From NCBI RefSeq assembly GCF_014196515.1, contig NZ_JACIDV010000002.1, positions 124,001 to 188,000 of the forward strand: a stretch of DNA of 64,000 nucleotides, in the 5' to 3' direction. Positions 1 through 8,070 of the stretch are shown here, piece by piece (position 1 is the stretch's first letter; the number at the start of each line of letters is the position of its first letter). Source of the stretch: Rhizobium skierniewicense. GTDB lineage: Bacteria; Pseudomonadota; Alphaproteobacteria; Rhizobiales; Rhizobiaceae. The notes under the pieces are model-generated. The model worked only from the letters and a program-made list of their open reading frames with translations. It was not told the origin of the DNA and did not search any database. The position numbers were made by a program, and so were the translations under genes.

Positions 1-645
1 GACCTGAACAAGCTGGGTCATCTGGCTGATGGCGTTGACATTGGATTGTTCTGCATAGCCCTGCATGACGCCAACGGCCGAATTGTCGACCACCGGCTGC
101 GGCGCTTCGGAGAAGATGACGCCACTGTTTTCATAGCGCACAAAACCCTTCTTCGCATCAGCGGAGAAAAGGCCGAGCTGCGCAACTGTGGTGCCATTTT
201 GAACAATACGGCCATCCGCACCGACGGTCGGCGTGCCACCGGCGAGGTTGAGCTGTATAGGCGCGCCACCAGCATCGATAACTGGATAGCCTTGCGTGGA
301 GACCAGCTCGCCCGTTACCGACATGGAGAAGCGACCATCGCGCGTCATGACCTGGCCGGCTGGCGTGTTGATGCCGAACCATCCATCCCCCTTGACCGCG
401 AAATCAAGCGGGTTGCCGGTCTTGATCATTTCACCGTTGCGTGTCGAAAGATAATCGCTTCCCTGCGTCACGAAGGAAATGTCGGCCTTCAGATCGTTGC
501 GCGTCTGGCTCATGACCTGGTCGAACTTTACTTCCGTACCGCGAAAACCGACCGTGTTCATGTTGGCGATATTGTCGGCAATGGTAGTCAGGCGGCGTTC
601 CAAGGCAATCTGGGAGGAAATGCCGACGTAAATTCCTGATTGCAT
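1..645 (-). CDS. flgF: Flagellar basal-body rod protein FlgF (3' end cut by window edge)
   Basis: Proximal rod component of the flagellar basal body, exported by the flagellar type III system. The reading frame is open from the ATG at 643-645 to the window edge, giving 215 residues with no stop. The start has a good AGGAG six bases upstream. The N-terminus MQSGIYVGISSQIALERR and the following TIADNIANMNTVGFR are the rod/hook-family N-terminal motif; DGWFGINTPAGQVMTRDG matches the FlgE/F/G central region; the C-terminal part GVMQGYAEQSNVN is the conserved rod-protein C-terminal helix. It diverges from motA, with 241 bases between that must hold both promoters. FlgG is the main alternative, but the divergence from motA is the usual rhizobial place for flgF. 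Confidence 0.9.
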   Translation of the reverse strand, partial: MQSGIYVGISSQIALERRLTTIADNIANMNTVGFRGTEVKFDQVMSQTRNDLKADISFVTQGSDYLSTRNGEMIKTGNPLDFAVKGDGWFGINTPAGQVMTRDGRFSMSVTGELVSTQGYPVIDAGGAPIQLNLAGGTPTVGADGRIVQNGTTVAQLGLFSADAKKGFVRYENSGVIFSEAPQPVVDNSAVGVMQGYAEQSNVNAISQMTQLVQV

Positions 646-886
646 GGTGCTCTCCTGTTCGGACAATGAAGAAAAGGCGCACTGCTTCACAGCAACCTCG
701 TATCTGCCCCGAAACTAGAAGCGCTGGCTTGTGCGAAGCTTTTGAGCGCGACCATGGGACGAGGGGTCTAGGCTGAGCTGGTATTGCTTGGAATGCGGGC
801 TTGGAAACAGCCGTTGATAGCCAGCCTCGCACAAGGCATGTCACCTATCCCTGAAATGCGAAATTGGCATCAGACGCGAGCTTCAG

Positions 887-1759
887 ATGAACATTCTTAT
901 CGGATTAGTGATTACCTTCGGCTGTATTATCGGCGGTTACATGGCCATGGGCGGTCATTTGGACGTGCTGTTCCAGCCATTCGAGCTTGTCATCATCGGC
1001 GGCGCTGGTATCGGTGGCTTCATCATGGCCAACCCCATGAAAGTGGTGAAGGACAGCGGTAAGGCACTTGGCGAAGCATTCAAGTTTGCCGTCCCCAAAG
1101 AGCGGAACTATCTGGACGTTCTGGGTGTCCTTTATTCGCTGATGCGCGATCTGCGTACGAAATCGCGCAACGAGATCGAAGCTCATATCGACAATCCGGA
1201 GGAATCCTCGATTTTCCAGACCGCACCATCGGTTCTGAAAAACAAGGAGCTCACGTCTTTCATCTGCGATTATGTTCGCCTCATCATCATCGGCAATGCG
1301 CGCAGCCACGAGATCGAGGCGCTGATGGACGAAGAAATCGAAACCATTCTGCACGACAAGATGAAGCCCTATCACGCCATTACCGCGATGGGCGATTCAT
1401 TCCCCGCCATCGGTATCGTGGCCGCGGTTCTCGGCGTTATCAAAGCGATGGGCAAGATCAACGAATCGCCTGCGGTTCTGGGCGGCCTCATCGGTGCTGC
1501 ACTCGTTGGCACCATGCTTGGTATCATCCTGTCCTACTCCATCTGTAATCCTCTGTCGGCGCAGATAAAGATCGTGCGCACCAAGCAGCACCGTCTTTAC
1601 ATCATCGTGAAACAGACCTTGCTTGCCTACATGAATGGCTCGGTCCCGCAGGTCGCGCTGGAATACGGACGCAAGACCATTTCCAACTATGAGCGTCCGT
1701 CCATCGATGCCGTGGAGCAGGAAATGATGAACCCGGGTGGCGACCAGAAGGCGGCTTGA
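887..1759 (+). CDS. motA: Flagellar motor stator protein MotA
   Basis: Inner-membrane stator subunit that, with MotB, forms the proton channel and pushes on FliG. The product has 290 residues, the usual MotA length. It opens with a membrane segment ([20 protein letters not shown]), then a second segment around residues 35-50 with [20 protein letters not shown] cytoplasmic loop follows with charged residues (residues 70-160, including [14 protein letters not shown]), then two more segments with the proline-rich [21 protein letters not shown] motif. The stop overlaps the fliM start (TGATG), so the two are translationally coupled. It is the first gene of the motA-fliM-fliN-fliG-flhB run. MotB and MotC, its partners, lie about 49 kb downstream in this window. 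Confidence 0.95.
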   Translation: MNILIGLVITFGCIIGGYMAMGGHLDVLFQPFELVIIGGAGIGGFIMANPMKVVKDSGKALGEAFKFAVPKERNYLDVLGVLYSLMRDLRTKSRNEIEAHIDNPEESSIFQTAPSVLKNKELTSFICDYVRLIIIGNARSHEIEALMDEEIETILHDKMKPYHAITAMGDSFPAIGIVAAVLGVIKAMGKINESPAVLGGLIGAALVGTMLGIILSYSICNPLSAQIKIVRTKQHRLYIIVKQTLLAYMNGSVPQVALEYGRKTISNYERPSIDAVEQEMMNPGGDQKAA

Positions 1760-2715
1760 TGATGGCAAATATTGCCCAGACCACTGTCACGACCATGGAA
1801 CCGGCACTTCTCGCGAAGTTGACGGGTGGCCTTGGCGACAGCAAGAAAGTTGCCAAGATTGGTGCTGATATGGGCCAGCTGTACAGCAATTTTCTGCCCG
1901 ATATCTTTCACAGCGAGACGGGCATCACCATAGAGGTCGACTATGTCGGCTGCGAATCAGGCCTGATGACCGATCTTGTTCGCAAGCTGGGCAAGGATTT
2001 TGCCGTGGCAGACTGCTCGTTGCGCAACTGGTGCCCCAACTTCATGATAGCGACCAGCACGTCCTTCATCATGGCATTGATGGAGCGGATGCTGGGTGCC
2101 GCCCCTGATACGGTTATTGAGGCTGAAGTGCGGGCGCTGTCGCAGATCGAGCTTGATCTTGCCGCACTTGTCATGGGCCGCATCGGTGACGTGCTGCGCT
2201 CCGGCGTCAACGCGCAAGGCGGATTCGAGACGACGGTCAATGCGCCTTTCAACGGTAATGGCAAGAGTGCTTTCGAAGAGGCCATGGCCGCACAATTCGG
2301 CATGCTCGTTCGGCTGAAGGTGGAGATCGGCAAGGTCGCCAGCGAGTTCGTGCTGGTCATTCCTCAGCGCACCCTATTGAAGACGACGATCGTCGCGCCA
2401 AAACCATCGGCGCAGGCGATGAAGAAGCAGGAAGAATGGGTGGAGATGATTTCCGAGCAGGTGAAACGCTCGCAGGTCACGTTGGAAGCCAAAATCCGCT
2501 TGCAGAGCCTGACACTGAAGACGATCTCGCGGCTGGTGGAAGGCGATGTCATTCCGTTTCGCGATATCCGCCAGGACGACATCTGCGTCGAGGTCAGCGC
2601 CAATGGCGCCAACATGTACAATTGCGAATTCGGTCGCGCAGGCGATCGATACACGGTTCGGGTCAAGAATAACGTCTCCACGGATGACGAAATTCTCAGA
2701 CATTTGATGGGTTAA
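1759..2715 (+). CDS. fliM: Flagellar motor switch protein FliM
   Basis: C-ring switch component that receives CheY-P and sets rotor direction. The ATG at 1759 overlaps the motA stop; a second ATG follows at once, and an upstream in-frame TTG at 1756 is unlikely. The product has 318 residues: a central CheC/FliM-like domain (roughly 45-225) and a C-terminal SpoA/FliN-like domain (roughly 240-315, containing LTLKTISRLVEGDVIPF). The canonical N-terminal CheY-docking motif (LSQxEIDALL type) is not visible in the first 40 residues. Rhizobial FliM proteins are divergent, and assignment here rests on the SpoA domain and on position between motA and fliN. Sixty-seven bases separate it from fliN. Confidence 0.88.
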   Translation: MMANIAQTTVTTMEPALLAKLTGGLGDSKKVAKIGADMGQLYSNFLPDIFHSETGITIEVDYVGCESGLMTDLVRKLGKDFAVADCSLRNWCPNFMIATSTSFIMALMERMLGAAPDTVIEAEVRALSQIELDLAALVMGRIGDVLRSGVNAQGGFETTVNAPFNGNGKSAFEEAMAAQFGMLVRLKVEIGKVASEFVLVIPQRTLLKTTIVAPKPSAQAMKKQEEWVEMISEQVKRSQVTLEAKIRLQSLTLKTISRLVEGDVIPFRDIRQDDICVEVSANGANMYNCEFGRAGDRYTVRVKNNVSTDDEILRHLMG

Positions 2716-2782
2716 ATCCTGAACGCGCCTCCCCAAGAGGCATGGGCAGCTTGACGCAAGTTTCAAAGGGAATAATTAGCGC

Positions 2783-3322
2783 ATGGCTACGAAAAAGACA
2801 CCAAAACCCGAAGACGACTTGATGGCGTCGCTGAATGATCCAGCCGATCTGGACCAGGCGATCGGCGATCTGCGCGGTGTGCTGAAGAGCGATTCGGAAG
2901 GATCGCTGTCCGACTTCGGCGATTTTGGCGACTTCGGCTCGACAGCAGCCGAACCGGAAAGCAACGATCTTGCTGCTTTCGGCGGTGGCATGGATACATT
3001 CGGAATGTCCGAGTTCGGCTCTGCCGAACCGGTCATGGGATCGCCATCGCCGTTGGGCAGCGGTCTTTCGGATAATCTCGATCTGATCATGGATATCCCC
3101 ATCGATGTGCAGATCGTTCTGGGCACCAGCCGCATGCTGGTTTCCGGATTGATGGGACTTGAAGAAGGTGCGACCATCGCGCTTGAGCGTCGAATCGGTG
3201 AGCCTGTTGAAATCATGGTGAATGGCCGATGCATTGCGCGTGGCGAGATCACCGTTCTGGAAGACGATGATACACGGTTTGGCGTGAAGCTGATCGAAGT
3301 TTTGAGTACGAAGAAAGCCTAA
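2783..3322 (+). CDS. fliN: Flagellar motor switch protein FliN
   Basis: C-ring protein at the base of the rotor that works with FliM and docks the FliH export complex. The 179-residue product has a long acidic, Gly/Asp/Phe-rich N-terminal extension (residues 1-95, with a [11 protein letters not shown] run) and a C-terminal SpoA domain. The SpoA domain starts at [17 protein letters not shown] and continues through [20 protein letters not shown] to a conserved RFGVKLIEV end. The extension makes it longer than enteric FliN (about 137 residues), as expected in rhizobia. It sits between fliM and fliG on the same strand with short gaps. Confidence 0.93.
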   Translation: MATKKTPKPEDDLMASLNDPADLDQAIGDLRGVLKSDSEGSLSDFGDFGDFGSTAAEPESNDLAAFGGGMDTFGMSEFGSAEPVMGSPSPLGSGLSDNLDLIMDIPIDVQIVLGTSRMLVSGLMGLEEGATIALERRIGEPVEIMVNGRCIARGEITVLEDDDTRFGVKLIEVLSTKKA

Positions 3323-3349
3323 TCCCTGTGGGGACGGAGAGGAAAGACC

Positions 3350-4393
3350 ATGATGGACTTTGAAGATTTCGGTAACCCTTTAGCAGGGAAACCGTTGTCT
3401 CAGGCCGATAAGGCCGCCGCCGTACTTCTGGCGATGGGAAAAGGCGTGGCCGGGAAACTCCTCAAGTTTTTCACGCAGGCCGAGTTGCAGACCATCATCA
3501 ATTCAGCCCAGACGCTGCGGGTCATTCCTCCCGATGAACTCGCAGTGATCGTGGCTGAATTCGAAGACCTGTTTACCGAAGGCACTGGCCTCATGGACAA
3601 TGCCAAGGCCATCGAGAGCATTCTCGAAGAAGGATTGACACCGGAAGAGGTCGACGGCCTTCTCGGTCGCCGTGCGGCATTCCAGTCCTATGAAACATCG
3701 ATCTGGGACCAGCTGCAGGATGCAGACCCATTGATCATCGGCAAGTTCCTGATGCGCGAGCACCCGCAGACCATTGCCTATATCCTGTCCATGTTGCCAT
3801 CGTCTTTCGGTGCAAAGGTTCTTCTGACCATTCCCGACGAGCAGCGCGCCGACATCATGAACCGTACGGTCAACATGAAGGAAGTCAGTCCGGCCGCTAC
3901 GCAGATTATCGAAAAGCGTGTCTTGAACCTGATCGTGGAACTCGACGCGGAGCGCAACGCAGCCGGTTCGACGAAGGTCGCCGACCTCATGAACGAACTC
4001 GACAAGCCGCAGGTCGATACCCTGCTCAGCTCGCTCGAGACCCTCAGCAAGGAAGCTGCCAACAAGGTCAAGCCAAAGATCTTCCTGTTCGAAGACCTTC
4101 TCTACATGCCGCAGCGCAGCCGTGTTCTTCTGCTCAACGACGTCTCCGCCGACATTCTCACCATGGCGCTTCGCGGCGCCACGATGGAAATCAAGGAATG
4201 TGTCTTGTCGTGCATCAGCCCGCGCCAGCGTCGCATGATCGAATCGGACCTGGCCGTGCCAACCGCGTCTCTCAACACCCGCGAAGTGGCGATTGCCCGC
4301 CGCGCCGTTGCGCAGGAAGCCATTCGCCTGGCCAATTCAGGCCAGATCCTGCTCAAGGAAGCCGCCCCGGCAGAGCAAGCCGCAGCGGCGTGA
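3350..4393 (+). CDS. fliG: Flagellar motor switch protein FliG
   Basis: Rotor protein that binds FliF through its N-terminus and takes torque from MotA through its C-terminal charged helix. The product has 347 residues (346 if the second of two adjacent ATGs is used), the usual FliG size. Recognisable parts are the N-terminal LSQADKAAAVLLAMGKGVAGKL segment, the middle-domain REHPQTIAYILSMLP (the EHPQ motif) near residues 137-151, and a C-terminal domain with charged residues. The sequence GGAGAGGAAAG lies just before the start, a strong ribosome-binding site. A strong hairpin terminator follows before flhB. Confidence 0.95.
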   Translation: MMDFEDFGNPLAGKPLSQADKAAAVLLAMGKGVAGKLLKFFTQAELQTIINSAQTLRVIPPDELAVIVAEFEDLFTEGTGLMDNAKAIESILEEGLTPEEVDGLLGRRAAFQSYETSIWDQLQDADPLIIGKFLMREHPQTIAYILSMLPSSFGAKVLLTIPDEQRADIMNRTVNMKEVSPAATQIIEKRVLNLIVELDAERNAAGSTKVADLMNELDKPQVDTLLSSLETLSKEAANKVKPKIFLFEDLLYMPQRSRVLLLNDVSADILTMALRGATMEIKECVLSCISPRQRRMIESDLAVPTASLNTREVAIARRAVAQEAIRLANSGQILLKEAAPAEQAAAA

Positions 4394-4473
4394 TCTCTCG
4401 CCGGTTGATAACCCTGTGTGGTAGCGACGGGTGGGTTGCGGGCAAAGGTTGGCCTCTGTAACCTGTCGATAAC

Positions 4474-4501
4474 GGCCTGCCGATTCCGGCGGGCCTTTTT
4501 T
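4474..4501 (+). terminator. Intrinsic terminator or attenuator between fliG and flhB
   Basis: A 9-bp stem (4474-4482 pairing with 4487-4495, one G-U pair) with a 4-base ATTC loop is followed by six T residues (4496-4501). It has the full form of a Rho-independent terminator. It ends only five bases before the flhB ribosome-binding site, so flhB needs read-through or its own promoter, or the hairpin tunes the FliG:FlhB ratio. Confidence 0.8.
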
Positions 4502-4517
4502 GTGCAGGGGACGTGTC

Positions 4518-5600
4518 TTGTCAGACGGCGAAGACAAAGACAGTAAAACAGAAGAACCCACAGAAAAGAAGATGACCGATGCGGTGGAGAAGGGCAATGT
4601 CCCCTCATCGCACGAAGCGTCTCTCTTCGCTTCGACGCTCGCTTTCTACATCTATCTCGTTTTCTTCGTTCCTGATGGTATCAAGAGACTGGGCGAAACG
4701 CTCAAAGACATCATAGAGCGACCCGAACAATGGCGCATGAACACCGCCGCCGACATGGTGTCGCTGGGGCTGCACCTTGCCAAGGAAGCCAGCGCGCTCC
4801 TCATGCCCGCCGCGATCATGCTGATCATTTTCGGTCTGGGGCAGTCTTTCGCACAGAACCTGCCGCAGTTCGTTCTGGACCGGATCACCCCTCAGGCGTC
4901 ACGAATATCGGTCGTTAAAGGCTTTCAGCGCATCTACAGCGTCAATGGCATGGTCAATTTCGGCAAGTCGCTGTTCAAGGTGGTCGTCGTTGCGATCATC
5001 ATGGTCATGGTTTTGAAGAGCGATTACTACAATCTTCTCAATGCCCTGATGGTAGACCCGCACAGCATCATGACGACGGGCTATGAAATCCTGAAGAAAA
5101 TGGTGATTGTCGTTCTGTTTTCCACGGGCATTCTGGCCGTGGTTGACTATTTCTGGACCAATTATAAGTGGCACAGCGACCTGCGCATGACCAAGCAGGA
5201 AATCAAGGACGAGCACAAGCAATCGCAGGGTGATCCGGTCGTGAAAGCTCGTCAGCGTTCGATCGCGCGTGACAGGGCTCGCCGCCGCATGATGGATGGT
5301 GTCCCGCGTGCGACACTCATTATCACCAACCCGACTCACTATGCGGTTGCCCTGCGCTATGTAAAGGAAGAAAGCGACGCGCCCATTGTCGTCGCCAAGG
5401 GCCAGGATCTGATCGCTCTCAGGATCAGAGAGATCGCCACCGAGAACGGAATTCCGATTTTTGAGGACCCGCCGCTTGCCCGCTCCATGTTTGCGCAAGT
5501 CTCGGTGGATAGTGTCATACCGTCAGTATTTTATAAGGCAGTCGCGGAACTTATCCATAAGGTTTACGCCACACGCCAAAGCAAAAGACGGGTAAACTGA
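4518..5600 (+). CDS. flhB: Flagellar type III export switch protein FlhB
   Basis: Membrane component of the flagellar export gate that switches substrate class after self-cleavage. The frame is open from 4500, but the TTG at 4518 is the better start: it gives the family N-terminus [18 protein letters not shown] and has AGGGGA at 4506-4511. The product has 360 residues. Four membrane segments lie in the first ~215 residues. The cytoplasmic domain holds the autocleavage motif NPTH (in [17 protein letters not shown]), then [21 protein letters not shown], typical of FlhB/YscU. A TTG start and a terminator hairpin just upstream suggest low, controlled expression. flhA and fliR are not in the window. 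Confidence 0.93.
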   Translation: MSDGEDKDSKTEEPTEKKMTDAVEKGNVPSSHEASLFASTLAFYIYLVFFVPDGIKRLGETLKDIIERPEQWRMNTAADMVSLGLHLAKEASALLMPAAIMLIIFGLGQSFAQNLPQFVLDRITPQASRISVVKGFQRIYSVNGMVNFGKSLFKVVVVAIIMVMVLKSDYYNLLNALMVDPHSIMTTGYEILKKMVIVVLFSTGILAVVDYFWTNYKWHSDLRMTKQEIKDEHKQSQGDPVVKARQRSIARDRARRRMMDGVPRATLIITNPTHYAVALRYVKEESDAPIVVAKGQDLIALRIREIATENGIPIFEDPPLARSMFAQVSVDSVIPSVFYKAVAELIHKVYATRQSKRRVN

Positions 5601-5605
5601 TCAGT

Positions 5606-6055
5606 ATGAAAAAGTGCTCATATTCGGCTGAGAGAGAAGAAATTTTGGCTCGCGCGATTAGCCCAGTGGCCGCCGAGCTTCGTTTGATCGATGCGGGAGA
5701 TCTCATCTCCCTGTTGAAGTTTGAGTATTACAGCAGCCTGTCCGATCTCGTGGATTCGGCTGCGGAACTTTATTTCCACCCGGGTACCGTCTATTTTGGA
5801 ATTGGCGGCGATTATTCGCTCGATTGGGACACCTATCCCGAAATCACGCTGGATCTGGAAATCAAGCCGAAAGGCGTGACCATCTATGCGCAGTTGATGC
5901 TGGGAAAGGACCAGGCTGGTGTGAATATCAATCACATCAATTTCCAGAATCCGTCAAACGACCCGAACGAAAATACGGCGTTTCTGGCCGATAGTCTGCG
6001 ACACGCAACCTTCTACCGCACGACCGACACTCCCGCAGCTACAATCACGCATTAG
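5606..6055 (+). CDS. Hypothetical protein downstream of flhB
   Basis: I do not recognise a family. The 149-residue product starts at the ATG 5606, five bases after the flhB stop, so it is probably the last gene of the operon. It has no signal peptide or membrane segment. It is acidic and rich in aromatic residues; the middle (residues 60-115) alternates short hydrophobic stretches such as TVYFGIGGDYSLDWDTYPEI and GVTIYAQLML, suggesting beta strands. A strong bidirectional hairpin follows it. It is a real gene by coding character and operon position. A motility role is suggested by position only. Confidence 0.75.
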   Translation: MKKCSYSAEREEILARAISPVAAELRLIDAGDLISLLKFEYYSSLSDLVDSAAELYFHPGTVYFGIGGDYSLDWDTYPEITLDLEIKPKGVTIYAQLMLGKDQAGVNINHINFQNPSNDPNENTAFLADSLRHATFYRTTDTPAATITH

Positions 6056-6098
6056 GCGTTGCGCGCGACGACCCTTCACATCTGAGATGATCGATACG

Positions 6099-6134
6099 CC
6101 GTCACCGAGGATCGCAAGCGGTCCTCGGTGACGG
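6099..6134. terminator. Bidirectional hairpin between convergent genes
   Basis: A perfect 13-bp inverted repeat (6099-6111 with 6122-6134; core CCGTCACCGAGGA) with a 10-base loop sits between the convergent ends of the small hypothetical gene (plus) and the aminotransferase (minus). The T-tract is weak (GCGTTT), but position and stem strength fit a shared transcription terminator. Confidence 0.7.
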
Positions 6135-6147
6135 GCGTTTCTCAGTA

Positions 6148-7320
6148 TCAGAATGGCTTGCTCAAAATATAGCCCGACAAGCGGTCTGCCGCGTCCTCGA
6201 TCTGCGCCGGGTTGCGCAGGAAGCAGGCGCGCAGGAACAGCTCGCCACCCGCGCCAAAGGCGGTCCCGGGAGCCAGACCCACGCCGACCTTGTCGACGAT
6301 ATCGAAGGCAGCGGCGCGGCTATCGGTAACGCCGTCGATCTTCAGAAACGCGTAGAGCGCTCCATCGGGTTTCAGGGTCTCGACGCGATTGGTGGCAATC
6401 AGCGCATCGCACAAGATGTCACGCGATCTGGCGGCGCGGGCAAAATTCTGTTTGATGAACTCGTCGCCGTGATCGAGTGCGGCAACAGCGCCGCGCTGCA
6501 TGAACTGCGCCACACCCGATGTGGAGTACTGAATGAGATTTTCGATGACCTGACCGATTTCCGTCGGTGCCGCCAGCCAACCGACGCGCCAGCCTGTCAT
6601 CGACCAGTTCTTGGAAAACGAATTGGCGAAGATGATGCGATCGTCCTCTTCCTTGATATCCAGGAACGAAGGCGCGCGACCTCCGGCATAGTGGTAAAGC
6701 GCGTAAATCTCGTCGGCGATGATCCAGAGATCATGCTTGCGGGCGAGCGTGAGAATGTCGCGCAAATTGTCGAGTGTGGCGGTCCAGCCGGTCGGGTTCG
6801 ATGGCGTATTGATGAACAGCGCCTTCGTCTTTGGCGTAATTGCCTGTTCCAGCTTGCCGATATCGATATCCCATTTGCCATTGGTGAAATCGATGCCGAC
6901 GGGAACAGCTTTGGCACCAGCCACGCCGATTGCCGCGACGATGTTCGGCCATGTCGGGGTCAGATAGATCATTTCATCACCCGGCGAGGTCAATGCCTGC
7001 ACGGCAAGGACGATGGCCTGCATGCCGGAGCCGGTAACATAAAAATGGTCAGATGAGAGATTGACTGCAAAATGGCGTTTGTAATAGCGGCTGAGAGCGT
7101 CGCGCAATTCGGGAATGCCGCGCTGCCACGTATAAAACGTCTCGCCACCTGTCAACGCATCTGCGGCGGCTTGTGCGATGAACGCGGGCGTTGGCAGGTC
7201 TCCTTCGCCAACCCAGAGCGGCAGTAGATTTTCACGCGCCTGAGCGTATTTTTTGACCTCAACGATACCACTTTCAGGCGCAGCCAGTGAGCGGGCACTT
7301 AGACTTTTCAGAATCGACAT
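6148..7320 (-). CDS. PLP-dependent aminotransferase, class I/II
   Basis: Fold-type I aminotransferase of the aspartate aminotransferase superfamily, cytoplasmic. It would move an amino group between an amino acid and a 2-oxo acid; the substrate is not readable. Family marks are SNPTGWTAT (the NPTG substrate loop), IIADEIYALYHY (the Asp that binds the PLP ring nitrogen), and NSFSKNWSMTGWRVGW, where the Lys of SFSK forms the Schiff base and the Arg binds phosphate. The ATG at 7320 gives 390 residues; an upstream in-frame GTG at 7332 lies inside the mscL terminator hairpin and is less likely. It is not a motility gene and belongs to the non-flagellar insert between flhB and the che operon. Confidence 0.88.
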   Translation of the reverse strand: MSILKSLSARSLAAPESGIVEVKKYAQARENLLPLWVGEGDLPTPAFIAQAAADALTGGETFYTWQRGIPELRDALSRYYKRHFAVNLSSDHFYVTGSGMQAIVLAVQALTSPGDEMIYLTPTWPNIVAAIGVAGAKAVPVGIDFTNGKWDIDIGKLEQAITPKTKALFINTPSNPTGWTATLDNLRDILTLARKHDLWIIADEIYALYHYAGGRAPSFLDIKEEDDRIIFANSFSKNWSMTGWRVGWLAAPTEIGQVIENLIQYSTSGVAQFMQRGAVAALDHGDEFIKQNFARAARSRDILCDALIATNRVETLKPDGALYAFLKIDGVTDSRAAAFDIVDKVGVGLAPGTAFGAGGELFLRACFLRNPAQIEDAADRLSGYILSKPF

Positions 7321-7321
7321 G

Positions 7322-7347
7322 AAAAAAGGCACTCCAGTGTGAGTGCC
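7322..7347 (-). terminator. mscL terminator abutting the aminotransferase start
   Basis: Read on the minus strand, a 7-bp perfect stem (GGCACTC/GAGTGCC) with a 6-base loop is followed by six T residues that end one base before the aminotransferase ATG. It fits an intrinsic terminator for mscL. The transcript of the aminotransferase would have to start within or after it, or read through it. Confidence 0.7.
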
Positions 7348-7414
7348 TTCTTAGCGCATGAAAAGCCTGCTGTGCATGATATTCGGTGAAGATATCACGG
7401 ATTTTTCTGATGGA

Positions 7415-7858
7415 TCAGACGCGAGTTGTATCCGCAGTTTTCAGCAGATCGCGAATTTCCGTGAGAAGACGGACATCTTCCGGTGGCGGCGCCGGTTCTT
7501 TCTTTTCCTCGACCTTCTGACGCTCGACCGACGAGCGCAGCGTGTTCACGCCCTTCACCATGAGGAAAATGATCCATGCCAGGATGAGGAAGTTGATGAC
7601 GACGGTGATGAAGTTGCCATAGGCGAAGACCGCGCCCTGCGCACGGGCTGCCTCAAGCGTCGGTGCCGTTACCGCAGAGCTGAGCGGCAGGAAATAGTTG
7701 GCAAAATCGAACCCGCCAAAAATCGCGCCGACCAACGGCATGATCAGATCCTTGACGACCGAATCAACGATCTTGCTGAAAGCAGCACCAATGATGACAC
7801 CCACAGCCAGGTCCATGACATTGCCGCGGGCGATAAACGTTTTAAACTCGTTAAGCAT
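7415..7858 (-). CDS. mscL: Large-conductance mechanosensitive channel MscL
   Basis: Inner-membrane pentameric channel that opens under high membrane tension and releases solutes on osmotic downshock. The product has 147 residues, the usual length. The N-terminus [35 protein letters not shown] carries the amphipathic helix and the glycine-rich first membrane helix that lines the pore. [24 protein letters not shown] is the second membrane helix. The C-terminus has the charged [26 protein letters not shown] segment, ending in the conserved LLTEIRDLL helix. It is divergent from the hybrid kinase gene and followed by a terminator. Confidence 0.96.
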   Translation of the reverse strand: MLNEFKTFIARGNVMDLAVGVIIGAAFSKIVDSVVKDLIMPLVGAIFGGFDFANYFLPLSSAVTAPTLEAARAQGAVFAYGNFITVVINFLILAWIIFLMVKGVNTLRSSVERQKVEEKKEPAPPPEDVRLLTEIRDLLKTADTTRV

Positions 7859-8070
7859 TCCAGGCGTCCCCTCTTTGAAGCCCTCTTTCAGCCGGTGCGT
7901 ACGGCACGGCCATTACACAATAACATCCAATTTTCGAATGTGCAGATATACGACGTAAAAAGACAATTTGTTCCGCTACCATAAACTTTATGCCTATTCC
8001 CAAGCCAATTCTCATTTTCCCGGAACTGGCTTATGCTTAAGCGGGCGAGGATGAGGGAGAGAACCGTCAA

